Shown here: one piece after another, positions 25,320 through 35,735 of the stretch
How the letters are laid out: every line of letters begins with the position of its first letter
Numbering within the stretch: position 1 is the stretch's first letter
Source: Stramonita haemastoma
Lineage: Eukaryota; Mollusca; Gastropoda; Neogastropoda; Muricidae
Assembly: GCA_030674155.1 (NCBI GenBank)
Contig: CM060339.1
Coordinates: 39,153,508 to 39,217,507, forward strand
DNA length: 64,000 nt
Direction of reading: 5' to 3'
Program-made: the position numbers and the translations under genes
The notes under the pieces: generated by a model
Seen by the model: only the letters and a program-made list of their open reading frames with translations
Databases searched by the model: none
Told to the model about the DNA's origin: nothing

Positions 25320-25400
25320 TGACTGGGTGCAATAAAGCACATGAGTGCTTATTCATTATAATCAAAATAAAAGAATTGTGTTTGATTTGATTTGATCTCT
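25320..25400 (+). mobile_element. SINE or LINE 3' tail fragment
   Basis: AAGCACATGAGTGCTTATTC followed by an AT-rich tail with TTTGA repeats; the same tail motif ends the SINE copies elsewhere in the window. It lies downstream of the CR1-like C-terminal fragment, so it may be that LINE's own 3' end. Confidence 0.5.
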
Positions 25401-25908
25401 CTCTCTATCTCTTCTGTCTGTCTCCATGGCATAGCTGTTCAGATTAAAAAGATTAATGACTGGCTGGTATCTTGTTGCTGTACAGACCTGCTGTGGTTTT
25501 TGTTAGGGGTTGACTGCTGTGTATTCTCTGATCAGTGAAAAAAGGTTGGAATGCTGTGTGTTGTATTCACATAACAAGAACAGTGGCAACAGAACAATAC
25601 AATGAGGCATCGCAAGGTATCGACTGAACCTACTTTGTAGAGTATGTAGTAAGTGTTCAAAATGTTAGTGAGATATAGCTCCTCATAAAAATACGTAATT
25701 ATATCAAAGAGAACAGAAAAACGGGGATGAAATATTCAAAGCATAATGGACAGCATGAATGGCAGTTATGCTTTTAGTCACTGATTTTCTTTAAACGTAA
25801 GAGTGGCTAGGTTAGTTTTTTGGAATTGAAGTGTTTGGCAGGACTGTGGGCACATCAGCAGTCTGTTTTTGGAGTGCCAAGAAATCCTGTGACTGCTTCA
25901 GTTGCTAG

Positions 25909-26064
25909 GAAAGAATGGTACACAGCTGTGTGAAAAAATCCCTGAAACAGACACTAACTTTGTTCTGGTGGCCCATCTAACAGCAGGGAGCTGGCTGATG
26001 GATCGTTTACAGTGGAAAATTCAATTGTCTGCTGCTGAGAGGAAATATGTGTTTGGCAAGAAAG
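25909..26064 (+). CDS. Possible single exon of an unidentified gene
   Basis: A 156-base open stretch bounded by a plausible acceptor (TTCAGTTGCTAG) and donor (AAAG then GTAGGC). It encodes protein-like sequence (for example FVLVAHLTAGSWLMDRLQ, then SAAERKYVFGKK) with no repeat character. Its length is a multiple of three. I do not recognise the protein and found no neighbouring exons. It could equally be a chance open frame or an unrecognised transposon piece. Confidence 0.3.
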
Positions 26065-26399
26065 GTAGGCAACATGCATACATATAGAATGTCGTTGTGT
26101 GTGAGACCAGCTTTTGTTGTGCTGTGGTAGGTTACTGCTTTAAGATAAATACCTGGAAGATGCCTAATTTACATGAAGGAGATTATTTGTGAATTGATCA
26201 ACATCATAATCTGACAGCATTAGACATAGAAACTATACTGGTGTGTGTTTGGAGTCATTGTCTCCTGCTCTTTGTTATCTCTCTAATGAAGGGGATGTTA
26301 CTTTTCCCCTGTTAGGCATGAAATTTGAGTCTGACTTTGTACAAAGAATCAGCTTCCCCTAACAGACCTGCCTACATTAGCTGCTATACAAACCCTCTA

Positions 26400-26955
26400 C
26401 TTTCCACGCCACTGTGATGTGTATAACTACCTGGTATTTGTGATATCTGTGATAATTATGTAAACTCCATCTATCTGTGATATGTATACTCCCTCTATCT
26501 GTGATATATTAACTCCCTGCTATCTGTGATATTTAACTCCCTCTATCTGTGATATGTATAACTCCCTCTATCTGTGATATGTAAACTCCCTGCTATCTGT
26601 GATATGTATAATCCTGCTATCTGTGATATGTATATCCCTGCTAATATTCTCCCTACTATGTGATATCTCCCTGCTATTGTGATATGTATAACCCACTGTA
26701 TCTGTGATATGTATAACTCCCTGCTATCTGTGATATGTAAAACTCCCTGCTATCGTGAATGTAAACTCCCGCATCTGTGATATGAAAACTCCCTGCTATC
26801 TGTGATATGTATGACTCCTGCTATCTGTGATATTTACTCCTGCTACTAATGTAGATTGCTATTGTGATATGTATACTCCCTGCTATCTGTGATATGTATA
26901 ACCCTCACGTGATATTTAACTCACTGCTATCTGTGATATTTATAATTCCCTGTTG
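26400..26955. repeat. About 26-bp minisatellite, indel-rich
   Basis: About twenty copies built on ATCTGTGATATGTATAACTC plus CCTGCT. Many copies lack single bases or short blocks. It lies about 220 bases downstream of the 3' end of receptor 2. Confidence 0.9.
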
Positions 26956-27013
26956 AAAGGGTAATAAATTTGGGCCAGACTAGGCACTTAAAGTAAGGGT
27001 AAAAACAGAAGAT

Positions 27014-27015
27014 GC

Positions 27016-27054
<39 letters not shown>

Positions 27055-27077
27055 TGTGTGTGTGTGTGTGTGTGTGG
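27014..27077. repeat. (GCGT)n then (GT)n
   Basis: About ten GCGT units grading into GT. Confidence 0.95.
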
Positions 27078-27176
27078 TGCATATACAAAGCTACTTACTT
27101 AAAAAGAACATCAATATTAAAATCACATAATGCAATGGTATCACCTGCTGACACAACAGCATATCGGTGGTGTATA

Positions 27177-30100
27177 TCAGTGACTATGAGCCATGTCAGC
27201 ACGAGATTCCAGCCATTTGATAAGCTTAGCATCAGAAGATTTTTTCCGCTTTTCTGCCAGTGTGTTAAAGGTGTACATGAAAGGGTTCACTGCAGAATTC
27301 AAGGGTAGGACAAAAATGGCCAGTGCTACATTCACCTCTCCATGGATGGTAATACCCACCAGTGCCAACAATCCACAAATACCAATGGGAAACCAGCACA
27401 TGAAGTCTGTCACTGCCACAGTGATCAGTCGACGAGCTATGGTCATGTCCTGTGACATTTTGCTGGTGTTGGTTTTCATGCTGTTGGTGTGAATTGACCA
27501 GTAGATGAGGGCCTGTCCTACAGAAATGAATAAAAACAGCACAAAATTGAATATGATCAAAACTGAGAATGAATACCATCGTCCTTTAAAGTCCTTCGAT
27601 GCCACTGGCAGTGGAACACAGATCCCTGTCTGACCATAGAAGTTCCAGTGCCATGTCACAGGGAGCAGAGGAACCATGGCCAAACACCAGCCAACAAGCC
27701 AGATCAGCAGACAAGCCACTGCTGCTGACATTCTGTCAAACCGTAATGAGCTGAACGGAAAATGGAGAGCCACAAAACGGTCCAGTGTGATGACCCAAAT
27801 GATCAGAGCTGACACTTCACTGGAAAGCAGGGATAACACTCCAGCCACCTTACACACCACACTCTTTTTCCAGGAGTCGTCATGATGGAGATATGTGCCA
27901 CGGAACATCTCATCAGCTATTCCTATGATCACAATGTAGACTCCCATCAGAAAATCTGAAATGGTCAGGTTGGTAACAAAGACACTGAAACCACTTGAAG
28001 AACTCATACCCTTTGCCAATAAACGTGCACAGAAACAAAAGACATTACCAGTCACTGACAGGCAGGCTATCAGCCACAGAAAGCCACGGTATGTCCAAGA
28101 CTGCAGCAAATCCTTGCAGGATGACAGTGCGCTTTTCGGAGCATGACAAGACAAATACTGAACATTCTTTGGAAGCATTTCCTCACAACACAGTTTATAG
28201 TTGTCTGTGACTATAACGCGCAGGTCCCTCAGATCTTTGAAGATGTTAGGTGGAAATGTTCGAATAGGACTTCCTGCCATGTGTAATTCTGTCAACTGTT
28301 GTATCAGCTGAAATCCATCAGAGCTGATGGTGTGAATGGAAGTAGAAGTTAGGTTAATCTTCTGCAGTCTTACAAACAGTGAGAAGAACCGTGCTTCAAA
28401 CACTGTTAGTGATGTATGGGACAGATCTATCACTGAAAGTGTGCCCTGCTGTAAGCCAGCTCTCTTATCAGCATGAACTGATGTCAGAGGATTGTTGGAC
28501 AAGGACAACACGTACAGGTTTTGTAAACCAAGAAATGAAGTCACGTTGAAGTTCTGAAGCTGGTTGTCACTGATGTCTAGAATCCTCAAATTGGGCAACA
28601 CTACACGTGGCAAGAAGGTCAATGAGCACCTGGTCAGAATCAAATTAAACAGGTGAGCATGGTCATTGGCATCAGACAGGGTCATGCCAGAACCTGTGGC
28701 ATCCAAATAGCGGATCTGAGGAAACTGTGTGGCAGAGAAAGGCTGGACACACAGAACTGTGTGACCTTGACAGGCACAGCCTACAGGACAGGTCAGGTCA
28801 CACAGTAGCTCATCATCATTCAGGGGGCAGTGAGGCCAGCCATCACACAGCTGGTCTTCATGAATACAGATCGTAGACACTCTACACCTGAAAAACCCTG
28901 GACACCTCAGGTCCTCACATCCTTCTTCATCCTGGTGGTCCAGACAGTCATACATGCCATTGCAGCGTGCATAGACAGGCAGACAGTCAGTGAAGTCACC
29001 AGGACAGCGGTAGTGGCTGTCAGGACAGGAGTCATTAGAATTCAGATATTCTGAAGAAAGGTTTTCTCTGAATCAAAGTTGATTAAAACAGGAGTTGGAA
29101 GATAGATGTGATCAATAACAATTTGAGTGAAATAGTCACAGCTGTTTTCATCTGACTCATCCTGGCAATGGGACATCTGATCACAGACATTGTTGTAAGA
29201 AACACACTGACCACTGTCACAGGCAAAACTACTGATGCATGCAGGATGTCTACAGGCAGACTCATCACTTTTGTCTGGACAGTCAGCTATGAAGTCACAT
29301 AGCAGTGTGTAGGACAACGTAAATTGGTCCTCACTGCATCGAAATGTGGGGAATGACACAGCGTGGTGGACTGCTGAATAAAGTTTATTTGCACTTGAAG
29401 ATTTACCTGAAAAACTACACATGGACTGGTGTTTGAAGGTACAGACTTCATACAGGTTTGAACCACACACTATGAAGGTAAAGGTCACATGGCCACTGGG
29501 ACACACTGTCATAGACTGCTGCCCTAGGGCAGTGGAAAGGGTCTAGAGGTCAAGGACACAGGTGTGAGTAAAGAGAGTGGTCTTCAGTCTTGTTCTTTCT
29601 CATTCACAAGTCACTCCATAAGAATTTAGCAAATGGGTACAACACACTTCATAACAGACGGTTTTTTCCCTGCCAAAGAATAACACATTTTAAACCCTGT
29701 GTGTTCACAATGATGATTATCAATAAAAGAATGGTGCACAACTGTTTTATCACTCAATATCACATGCCTATACATGGCTGGCACTGACAGGTCATTGCCT
29801 TGGAATCCAGTGAAAATGTTATGCAATCTTTGTGGATGCCGCAGAACACAGGGCCATTCAAAGCTACATTTGGGAAAAGTAAACATGGCACCCAAAGAGT
29901 TACAATACTCAGTGCTCATCTTTAAATAATCTACTGTCTCCTTGTCAGTGGGTGCTTTCAAGCCATTGACGAACTGATAGCATTGACCACAAAGTGATAT
30001 TAGTCCCTGACATTCAAGGCTGCTGAAGGGACAGTCTTCAGTTTCATCCGTCCATCTTCACACTCTGTTTTGTGGTTACAGGCCATGTGGTGATGGAGGC

Positions 30101-30559
30101 TGGGATAGTCACTGGAAGAACAGTTCCACAGACCACTGGGCAGCTTCTGCAGTGACCTGTTTTGAGGAACAAAGGAGAAGAAGAATTCAAAGTGGTCTCT
30201 TTTGCTGCAATCCTCAGGATAAAATTCTACAGCAAACTTTGTTGCTTGAAACACTTGAAGAAAGTCAGACTGGTAGTGAACAGTTCTGAGCCACACATGA
30301 TCACATCGCTGTGTGTAAAGCCCACTGTCAACATCATGCTCCATGAAGTAACGGTAAAGATCGACATGCGCCACGTATGTCCCAGATTCCATGATGCTGA
30401 CAAAAACAAGATTCCCAGCTGGAACATGCACAGTCTTCTTCAAACGGTCAGTCTCCGACAAACAGACGTTTCTACTGGCTGTGATGTAACCAGAGGAGTT
30501 GGAAGTCATGATGACCAGCAGTGAGTTACCTGACTGTTCTTTGTCATTTCTGCAGCCAC
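27177..30559 (-). pseudogene. GRL101-like receptor 2, ectodomain frame-broken, 7TM half open
   Basis: Same layout as receptor 1: CUB-like region (30559-30150), LDLa 1, C-type-lectin-like domain (about 29985-29600), LDLa repeats, LRRNT (CPVGCAC), leucine-rich repeats, LRRCT and seven helices ending at 27177. From about 29040 to 27177 the frame is open and the receptor part looks functional: LDRF after TM3 and NPFMY in TM7. The 5' half is broken. There are single-base losses near 30045-30052 (inside the LDLa 1 acidic motif) and 29060-29075, a shift near 29632, and in-frame stops at 29600-29602 and 29543-29545 where receptor 1 reads through with similar spacing. An acceptor (TTATAACAG) precedes 30559. 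It is either a decaying gene, a gene with consensus errors, or one now making a shorter product. Confidence 0.8.
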
Positions 30560-30739
30560 CTGTTATAAGAATAGATAAGTAGTCAGTGAACATGACATAC
30601 CTCTGAGAATCTCACCTGTCTCACCTCGTGGCATCACTGGATAATATGGGTTAGCCACCTTACCAAAATAATGATACCAGCATAATTGTCATTTCTTTAT
30701 TCAGGTGGCTGCCTGCCCTGTTGATTTCATGATTCTCAT

Positions 30740-30960
30740 AAAAGATGGGGTGGCAGGGTGGTTTTGATGTTCACCTGCCTATCAAATACTCTGTGAGGGT
30801 CTGGTTTTGATTCCCAGCCTTGCCTGTCTTCCCAGTCTGATGGAAAAATCTAACGAATGTCAGGTCCTTTGGGGGAGACTCTAAACCAGTGTACTTGACG
30901 ACTTTGTGCGCGTTAAAAGAACCCATGACAGTTGAAAATTGGAAAGAGCAGAAAGGTACT
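30740..30960 (+). mobile_element. tRNA-headed SINE copy
   Basis: Begins with a tRNA-like head with box A-like TGGCAGGGTGGT and box B-like GGTTTTGATTCCC, followed by CTTCCCAGTCTGATGGAAAA, which matches the head of the copy at 62.05 kb. The downstream central part is diverged. Confidence 0.6.
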
Positions 30961-31127
30961 TCCCGACTGTCTTGGCTAAATTGGTATGATCAATAATCCA
31001 TTCCTATCCCTTCTGTTGGAATGTGACTACATTAGTATAGGAGACAAAATGGCCACCTTTGTAAACTTCTCACCGTGGTGAATGTTTTAGCTCTACATGA
31101 GGATAGGAAAAATAGTTTGATATTGAG

Positions 31128-31131
<4 letters not shown>

Positions 31132-31197
<66 letters not shown>

Positions 31198-31240
31198 ACG
31201 CACGCACGAATGCACCGCCACCACACACACACACACACAC

Positions 31241-31280
<40 letters not shown>
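31132..31280. repeat. (CA)n microsatellite, two blocks
   Basis: Two CA runs separated by a short GC-containing spacer at about 31196-31223. Confidence 0.95.
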
Positions 31281-31281
<1 letters not shown>

Positions 31282-31455
31282 TAAAGCCTGTTCCACTTTT
31301 CAGAAGAGTAGGCCAATGTGTGCCCGTGGGAACAGATGCTAATTTTTTTTTTAATGCATACACACAGGGACTGGACGTAAAAAAAAGTACGTGGATGATT
31401 AATCGATTATTTTCGATATAAAGTATAAAGAATAAATAAACAAATGAATAATAGA
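31281..31455 (+). mobile_element. SINE 3' part
   Basis: Shares CCTGTTCCACTTTTCAGAAG, GTGGGAACAGATG and GGGACTGGACGTAAAAAA with the other copies, ending in an AATAAATAAA tail. It has no tRNA-like head. Confidence 0.7.
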
Positions 31456-31896
31456 CACACTCAAACACACACACACACACCCATGCTTCCATTTCAAACA
31501 AATTTTCTGGTTGGTATAGTCAGAGAAATGTGTCAGCCCTCATGTACAGATTTAAACTAAACACTTTCAGGACAAAATGCATGAAAGATGTAAACTTTAT
31601 TTGTGTTGAGAAGATTACAAATAGGCACGCTATTTTTGATTGTGGCCTTTAAAAGCATTTTTATCTGCTGTACCTAGTTTGTCACTGGATCAGGTTTTGT
31701 CTGAACCATCGTTGCTGTTGGACTTTGTTTTACGGTTGATAACAAGTCAAATAATTCAGTTTTTGTAGTATGTTAAAGTTAGTTTCTATTCAACACTGTT
31801 AACTGACATTTTCAGTTTATTGTTTACTCTTTCCTGCTAGTTTTTCTTTAATCCCTCTAAAATCACTAAATGCAAATAGGCCTTAAACTGAAAATA

Positions 31897-31898
<2 letters not shown>

Positions 31899-31942
<44 letters not shown>

Positions 31943-31970
31943 CACACACACACACACACACACACACAAC
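31899..31970. repeat. (CA)n microsatellite
   Basis: CA run with one AA interruption. Confidence 0.95.
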
Positions 31971-32330
31971 CTCACAACATGGCTCTGACAAGCAGCAGCT
32001 GATTTTGAGTGCTGCAGGCAGAAACAAGTGTTTGTAAAAAATGACGAAAACAAGACATCTTTGTTTATTGGCCAATGTACAACTGCTGAATGTGATAAAA
32101 TATGCAATTGCAAGATAATGGAAACAAAAGTTCAACAGATGGTGCCCGTAAAGAAATAGGAAATGAGAGCAAACCTTCATTTCATGTGACTCCTTTTTAC
32201 ATTTCCACACATCTCATTTTTGTCAACCACATCAACACAACAGACTCACAGAACAAAGAATACTGACACAAGAACATGCATAAACATATTATTTGCCTAA
32301 TCCATTACAAATTCAGAGAAGTACACTTAC

Positions 32331-32424
32331 CAAAACTATTTTGCTGATTTGTCCTCAAGACTATAGTTCCACACACACAAGTTACGTGTACTTCCAGCAG
32401 AGAGAAGTGTGACACATCACTCAT
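32331..32424 (-). CDS. Candidate first coding exon of receptor 2
   Basis: The ATG at 32424 is preceded in frame by a TGA 24 bases upstream, so it is the first possible start. The exon encodes 31 residues beginning MSDVSHFSLLEVHVTCVCG and ends in phase 1 at a strong donor. Joined to the acceptor at 30559 it continues in frame into GGCRNDKEQSG, the start of the CUB-like region. The N-terminus is only weakly hydrophobic, so its value as a signal peptide is uncertain. Confidence 0.45.
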
Positions 32425-32800
32425 GCTTACATAATACGTCACTTTCACCCGTCAAATTCGCAGAAAAACGTCACAGACGCGTGTTCTATTCCACAATTCA
32501 TCAGGCAAACAGCAAACAGTGGACTGCCCTGTGTGATATAATTTTGCTATGCACATTAATTCTGCCAGTAACGTGTACTTGATCTGTGACGCAAAACGGA
32601 TTTTTTTAGACTACATTTACTCATTTGATTTCAAGTATGAAACTGCAGCTTGATATTAATTTTCGCTTGATAAATAATCGATTTGTAACCAAATTTTGTG
32701 CAATTATCGTCTGCTGACTTGGTGCTGAAAGCAAAAAGTCGGTCATGATCTGTGACGTGGCTGGCAACATACGAAACCCGAAATTCACAATCGATGTTTG
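32425..32800 (-). promoter_or_regulatory. Putative promoter of receptor 2 with CRE-like sites
   Basis: Directly upstream of the candidate first exon. It contains several TGACG cores: TACGTCAC at 32435, ACGTCACA at 32468, TGTGACGC near 32585 and TGTGACGTGG near 32751. TGACG is the half-site of cAMP-response elements. No TATA box was identified. Confidence 0.3.
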
Positions 32801-33150
32801 TCAAGAAAACTATTTAAAACACCAGTTCTTTACCTGAGTATTTCAATGCATCTTTAATCTTTAGTTCTATGAAAGAATTTTTGACTAGGGGTTACGATCT
32901 TTGCAGTAGTGAACTTTGGGTAAGTGTTCCGGTTTTTCGTCGCCATTTTTAGGCCATTTTCGCAAAAAAATTCTCTCTCATAAACATAATTTTCTGTTCT
33001 GGGTCTTGTTTCTGCTCGCACTGTTTTCTTGATATATGTGAAATGTATTAAGTGATGATAAATGGTTCAAACATATTTTGTTTAAGTGTAATGGAAAGTT
33101 TTAGAGGGTGACCCCCAGTGACCCCAAAAGTGGAGAAATAGTCTCAAGCA
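32801..33150. other. No recognisable gene
   Basis: AT-rich sequence between the putative receptor 2 promoter and the LINE ORF1 relic; no features were recognised. Confidence 0.4.
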
Positions 33151-33164
33151 TTATCGTGCTCTGC

Positions 33165-34390
33165 AGCATGTCTGCCGACAGCAAAGAGCAGGTATGTGTC
33201 CCACAACGCCAGTAAGAAGGAAGGCAACAACAGGAGAAGCTGAGTCTTCAGCTGAAGAGCCTGGTGTTGCCAGTGCCTCAGACAACCAAGACTCTGAAAA
33301 ATCTACCAAGATTGAGGACCTAATAAAACTAGTTCTGTCCCTGTTTGACAAGATCGACAAACTTAAAAATGTAGTCACAAACCTAAACCAGGCAGCATGA
33401 GGCGTCAGCATAGTCAAGGACCATGGCTGCAGGATCAGAGCTGGACAATCGGGCAACTCATGACCAGCACACAAACACAAATGGAATCCGTATTTTCTGC
33501 CTCTCTGCCAGCCAATGGTGCCAGCGCCACGTATGCTGAGACTGCCAAGACATGGATGAGCCCATCTACACACCATCTAGACAAGACCACTTTGACACTC
33601 TATAAAGAGAGGTCAGTACTTCTTGAAAAAAGAAATCTTTAAGCAGACTTAAAGAGATGGGAGAAAGACCTGTCATAACCTTTAAAAAAATGACGTCAAT
33701 CCAAAAGCAAGTTCGGAAAAAAATATGGATGTAGTAAGCTAGATCTAGTTCTGATCTTCATACTGTGGTTATCCTACACGATTCTGTCTTAGATGGTGTA
33801 AATGGTAACTGTTTAGTCTTATGGCATCAGCGTGAAGGAGAAAGCTTACAAAGTAGCTGACATCCCCCAGACACTAAGTAAAGTCACCTCTGATCTGGAG
33901 AAGATAGATTCCATTATCACCCACTGTGAAATCAATGAACTTAAAGACACACAGCCACAAGAAACCAGCAAAAAAAAAATGGTGAAGACTATGAAAGATG
34001 CTGTGTTTTCATTCCTCAACTCCAGGGTAGTGCTAAGCAAAGTTGGCCCTGTCAGGAATCCTATTCTTTGGGTGAAAATAGAATTGTTTAATGCCATGAT
34101 ATGTTCTTAATTAAATGAACAAAAATGTATGTCGTTTATTTTACATAAAAGTATTACCAAGTATAGACAGTTCAAAGACCCTCTTCACGCCAATGCATTG
34201 GGTTCTAGTACACTTGCTAGGAACATCCGGCAGATAGGAACACGCACTGTACTGGGAAATACAAAAGAGAAAACCCAGATGCCAGTTCTAACCCAAGCCA
34301 AGGCATTTATCAGGCACCAGCTTACGCATCTGACGACAGCCAGCAACACCCAGGCTACAGTCCATAACAGTTACCACATCAGGGTTTGAA
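33165..34390 (+). mobile_element. I-like LINE, ORF1 relic with SGNH-like domain
   Basis: An ORF1-only fragment. It begins with a charged, coiled-coil-like region (KIEDLIKLVLSLFDKIDKLK). Frames then shift repeatedly. HTVVILHDSVLDGV (about 33760) fits block I of an SGNH/GDSL hydrolase, and DPLHANALGSSTLARNI (about 34180) fits the final block with D-x-x-H. It is homologous to ORF1 of the copy at 38.06-39.4 kb. ORF2 is missing downstream. Confidence 0.65.
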
Positions 34391-34696
34391 ATGAGCGCTT
34401 ATTGCGAGGCAGGGGAGTAACTGAGATAGGTGGCGCGCAAGTACTGGGGTGACAACGGAAATGTTTACGACGCCATTTCCAAAGATCTTGTGCACCGTGA
34501 TAGAAGGAACTCCGACTCTGCGCTTGATTATTGTCTTCAAAATTGCGTTGTTTGCATCTATAATGGCTGTAAAATGTCAAAGAATACATGAATAAACACA
34601 CACAGAGTAATAAAATAAATATTGATATAGGCCTGCTGGGGATAACCCACGTCAGAGGACATGACCACTCATACACATAGGCAAGATACCCCCTCC

Positions 34697-34867
34697 TTAC
34701 ACACACACACACACACACGCACACGCACACAGAGCATACACTATGAATATACTGTAAAAATGAAGATACACAAATTTTATAAAAATACAGGTATATGTTA
34801 GCAATACTTTAAAAACAAACATCCCCCTCCACAAGCATGCATGTACCCATGCACACACACACACACA

Positions 34868-34960
<93 letters not shown>

Positions 34961-35100
34961 AGCATACACAATGAATATACTGTAAAAATAAAGATACACA
35001 AATTTTATAACAATACAGGTATATGCTAGCAATACTTAAACATCCCCCTCTACAAGCAGGCATACATGCATACACATACACACACACGCACGCACGCGCG

Positions 35101-35171
<71 letters not shown>

Positions 35172-35228
35172 CATACACTTTGAATATACTGTAAAAATAA
35201 AGATACACAGATTTCATAAAAATACAGG
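34697..35228. repeat. Tandem 210-230-bp repeat containing CA/CGCA microsatellites
   Basis: Successive copies share GAATATACTGTAAAAATAAA, GATACACA, TACAGGTATATG(C/T)TAGCAAT and CATCCCCCTC, each with its own (CA)n or (CGCA)n block (34853-34960 and 35080-35170). The array continues at 37749 after the inserted DNA transposon. Confidence 0.85.
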
Positions 35229-35230
35229 TA

Positions 35231-35252
35231 GGGTAACGTGGGGCAAGAGGCC
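35231..35252 (+). repeat. Left terminal inverted repeat
   Basis: Starts GGGTAACGTGGGGCAAGAGG; pairs with 37727-37748 in inverted orientation with two mismatches. Confidence 0.9.
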
Positions 35253-35596
35253 CCCATTAAGGAAAAAAATCATCTAAAACCCAGTTGAAGCCACAGTGAG
35301 CTCAAACTAAGTGCAAATGGATGATGTGCTCTTGGGCTACCACATACCACAGACACACAAAGACAGAATAATATAAAAGACCACAATAGGTGTAAACAAA
35401 AAAATATTTTATTGGCCTTTTTGCCCCATGCCCGGGGCAATACGCCTAGCAGTATGGGGCAAATAGCCCACCATGGGCGTTTTGCCCCAGAAGTGGGGGC
35501 GTTTTGCCCCTTATTAACAAAACAGACCAAAAAAAAGCAAATGATAGTTGAAACACATGTAGGAATGTTCTAATCCTGGGCTGCTTGCCCCTTATC

Positions 35597-35735
35597 AGTC
35601 CGAGTCCCTGTCACAGTTGGGGCAGACGAACTGTGCTAATCCAGGGGTGCACTCCTCATGGGCCCAGTGAAGACAGACCTGACACTGCACCCACTGCTCA
35701 CTGGTCTGGCAGGGCTGTAGGGCTCCAACAAACTA
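35597..35735 (-). pseudogene. C-terminal zinc finger of the pogo-like transposase
   Basis: PHD/RING-like finger: CIVC at the end of the upstream frame, then, after one extra base near 35720, QPCQTSEQWVQCQVCLHWAH, EEC and FVCPNC, ending at 35597. The Cys2-Cys2-His-Cys-Cys2 order matches the finger found at the end of many pogo/Jerky-type transposases. Confidence 0.7.

Larger units (their letters stand above)
30560..32330 (-). other. Predicted intron of receptor 2
   Basis: Bounded on the minus strand by a strong donor (TTTTG then GTAAGTGT at 32330) and an acceptor with a pyrimidine-rich tract (CTATTCTTATAACAG ending at 30560). Both flanks are phase 1, so the frame is kept. It contains the SINE-like copies and CA repeats listed separately. 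Confidence 0.5.

Noticed and set aside
29543..29602. A very short intron explaining the two stops in receptor 2
   Set aside because: A CTCTAG acceptor-like site exists, but the spacing between the stops matches coding sequence at the same place in receptor 1, so the region looks like decayed coding sequence.
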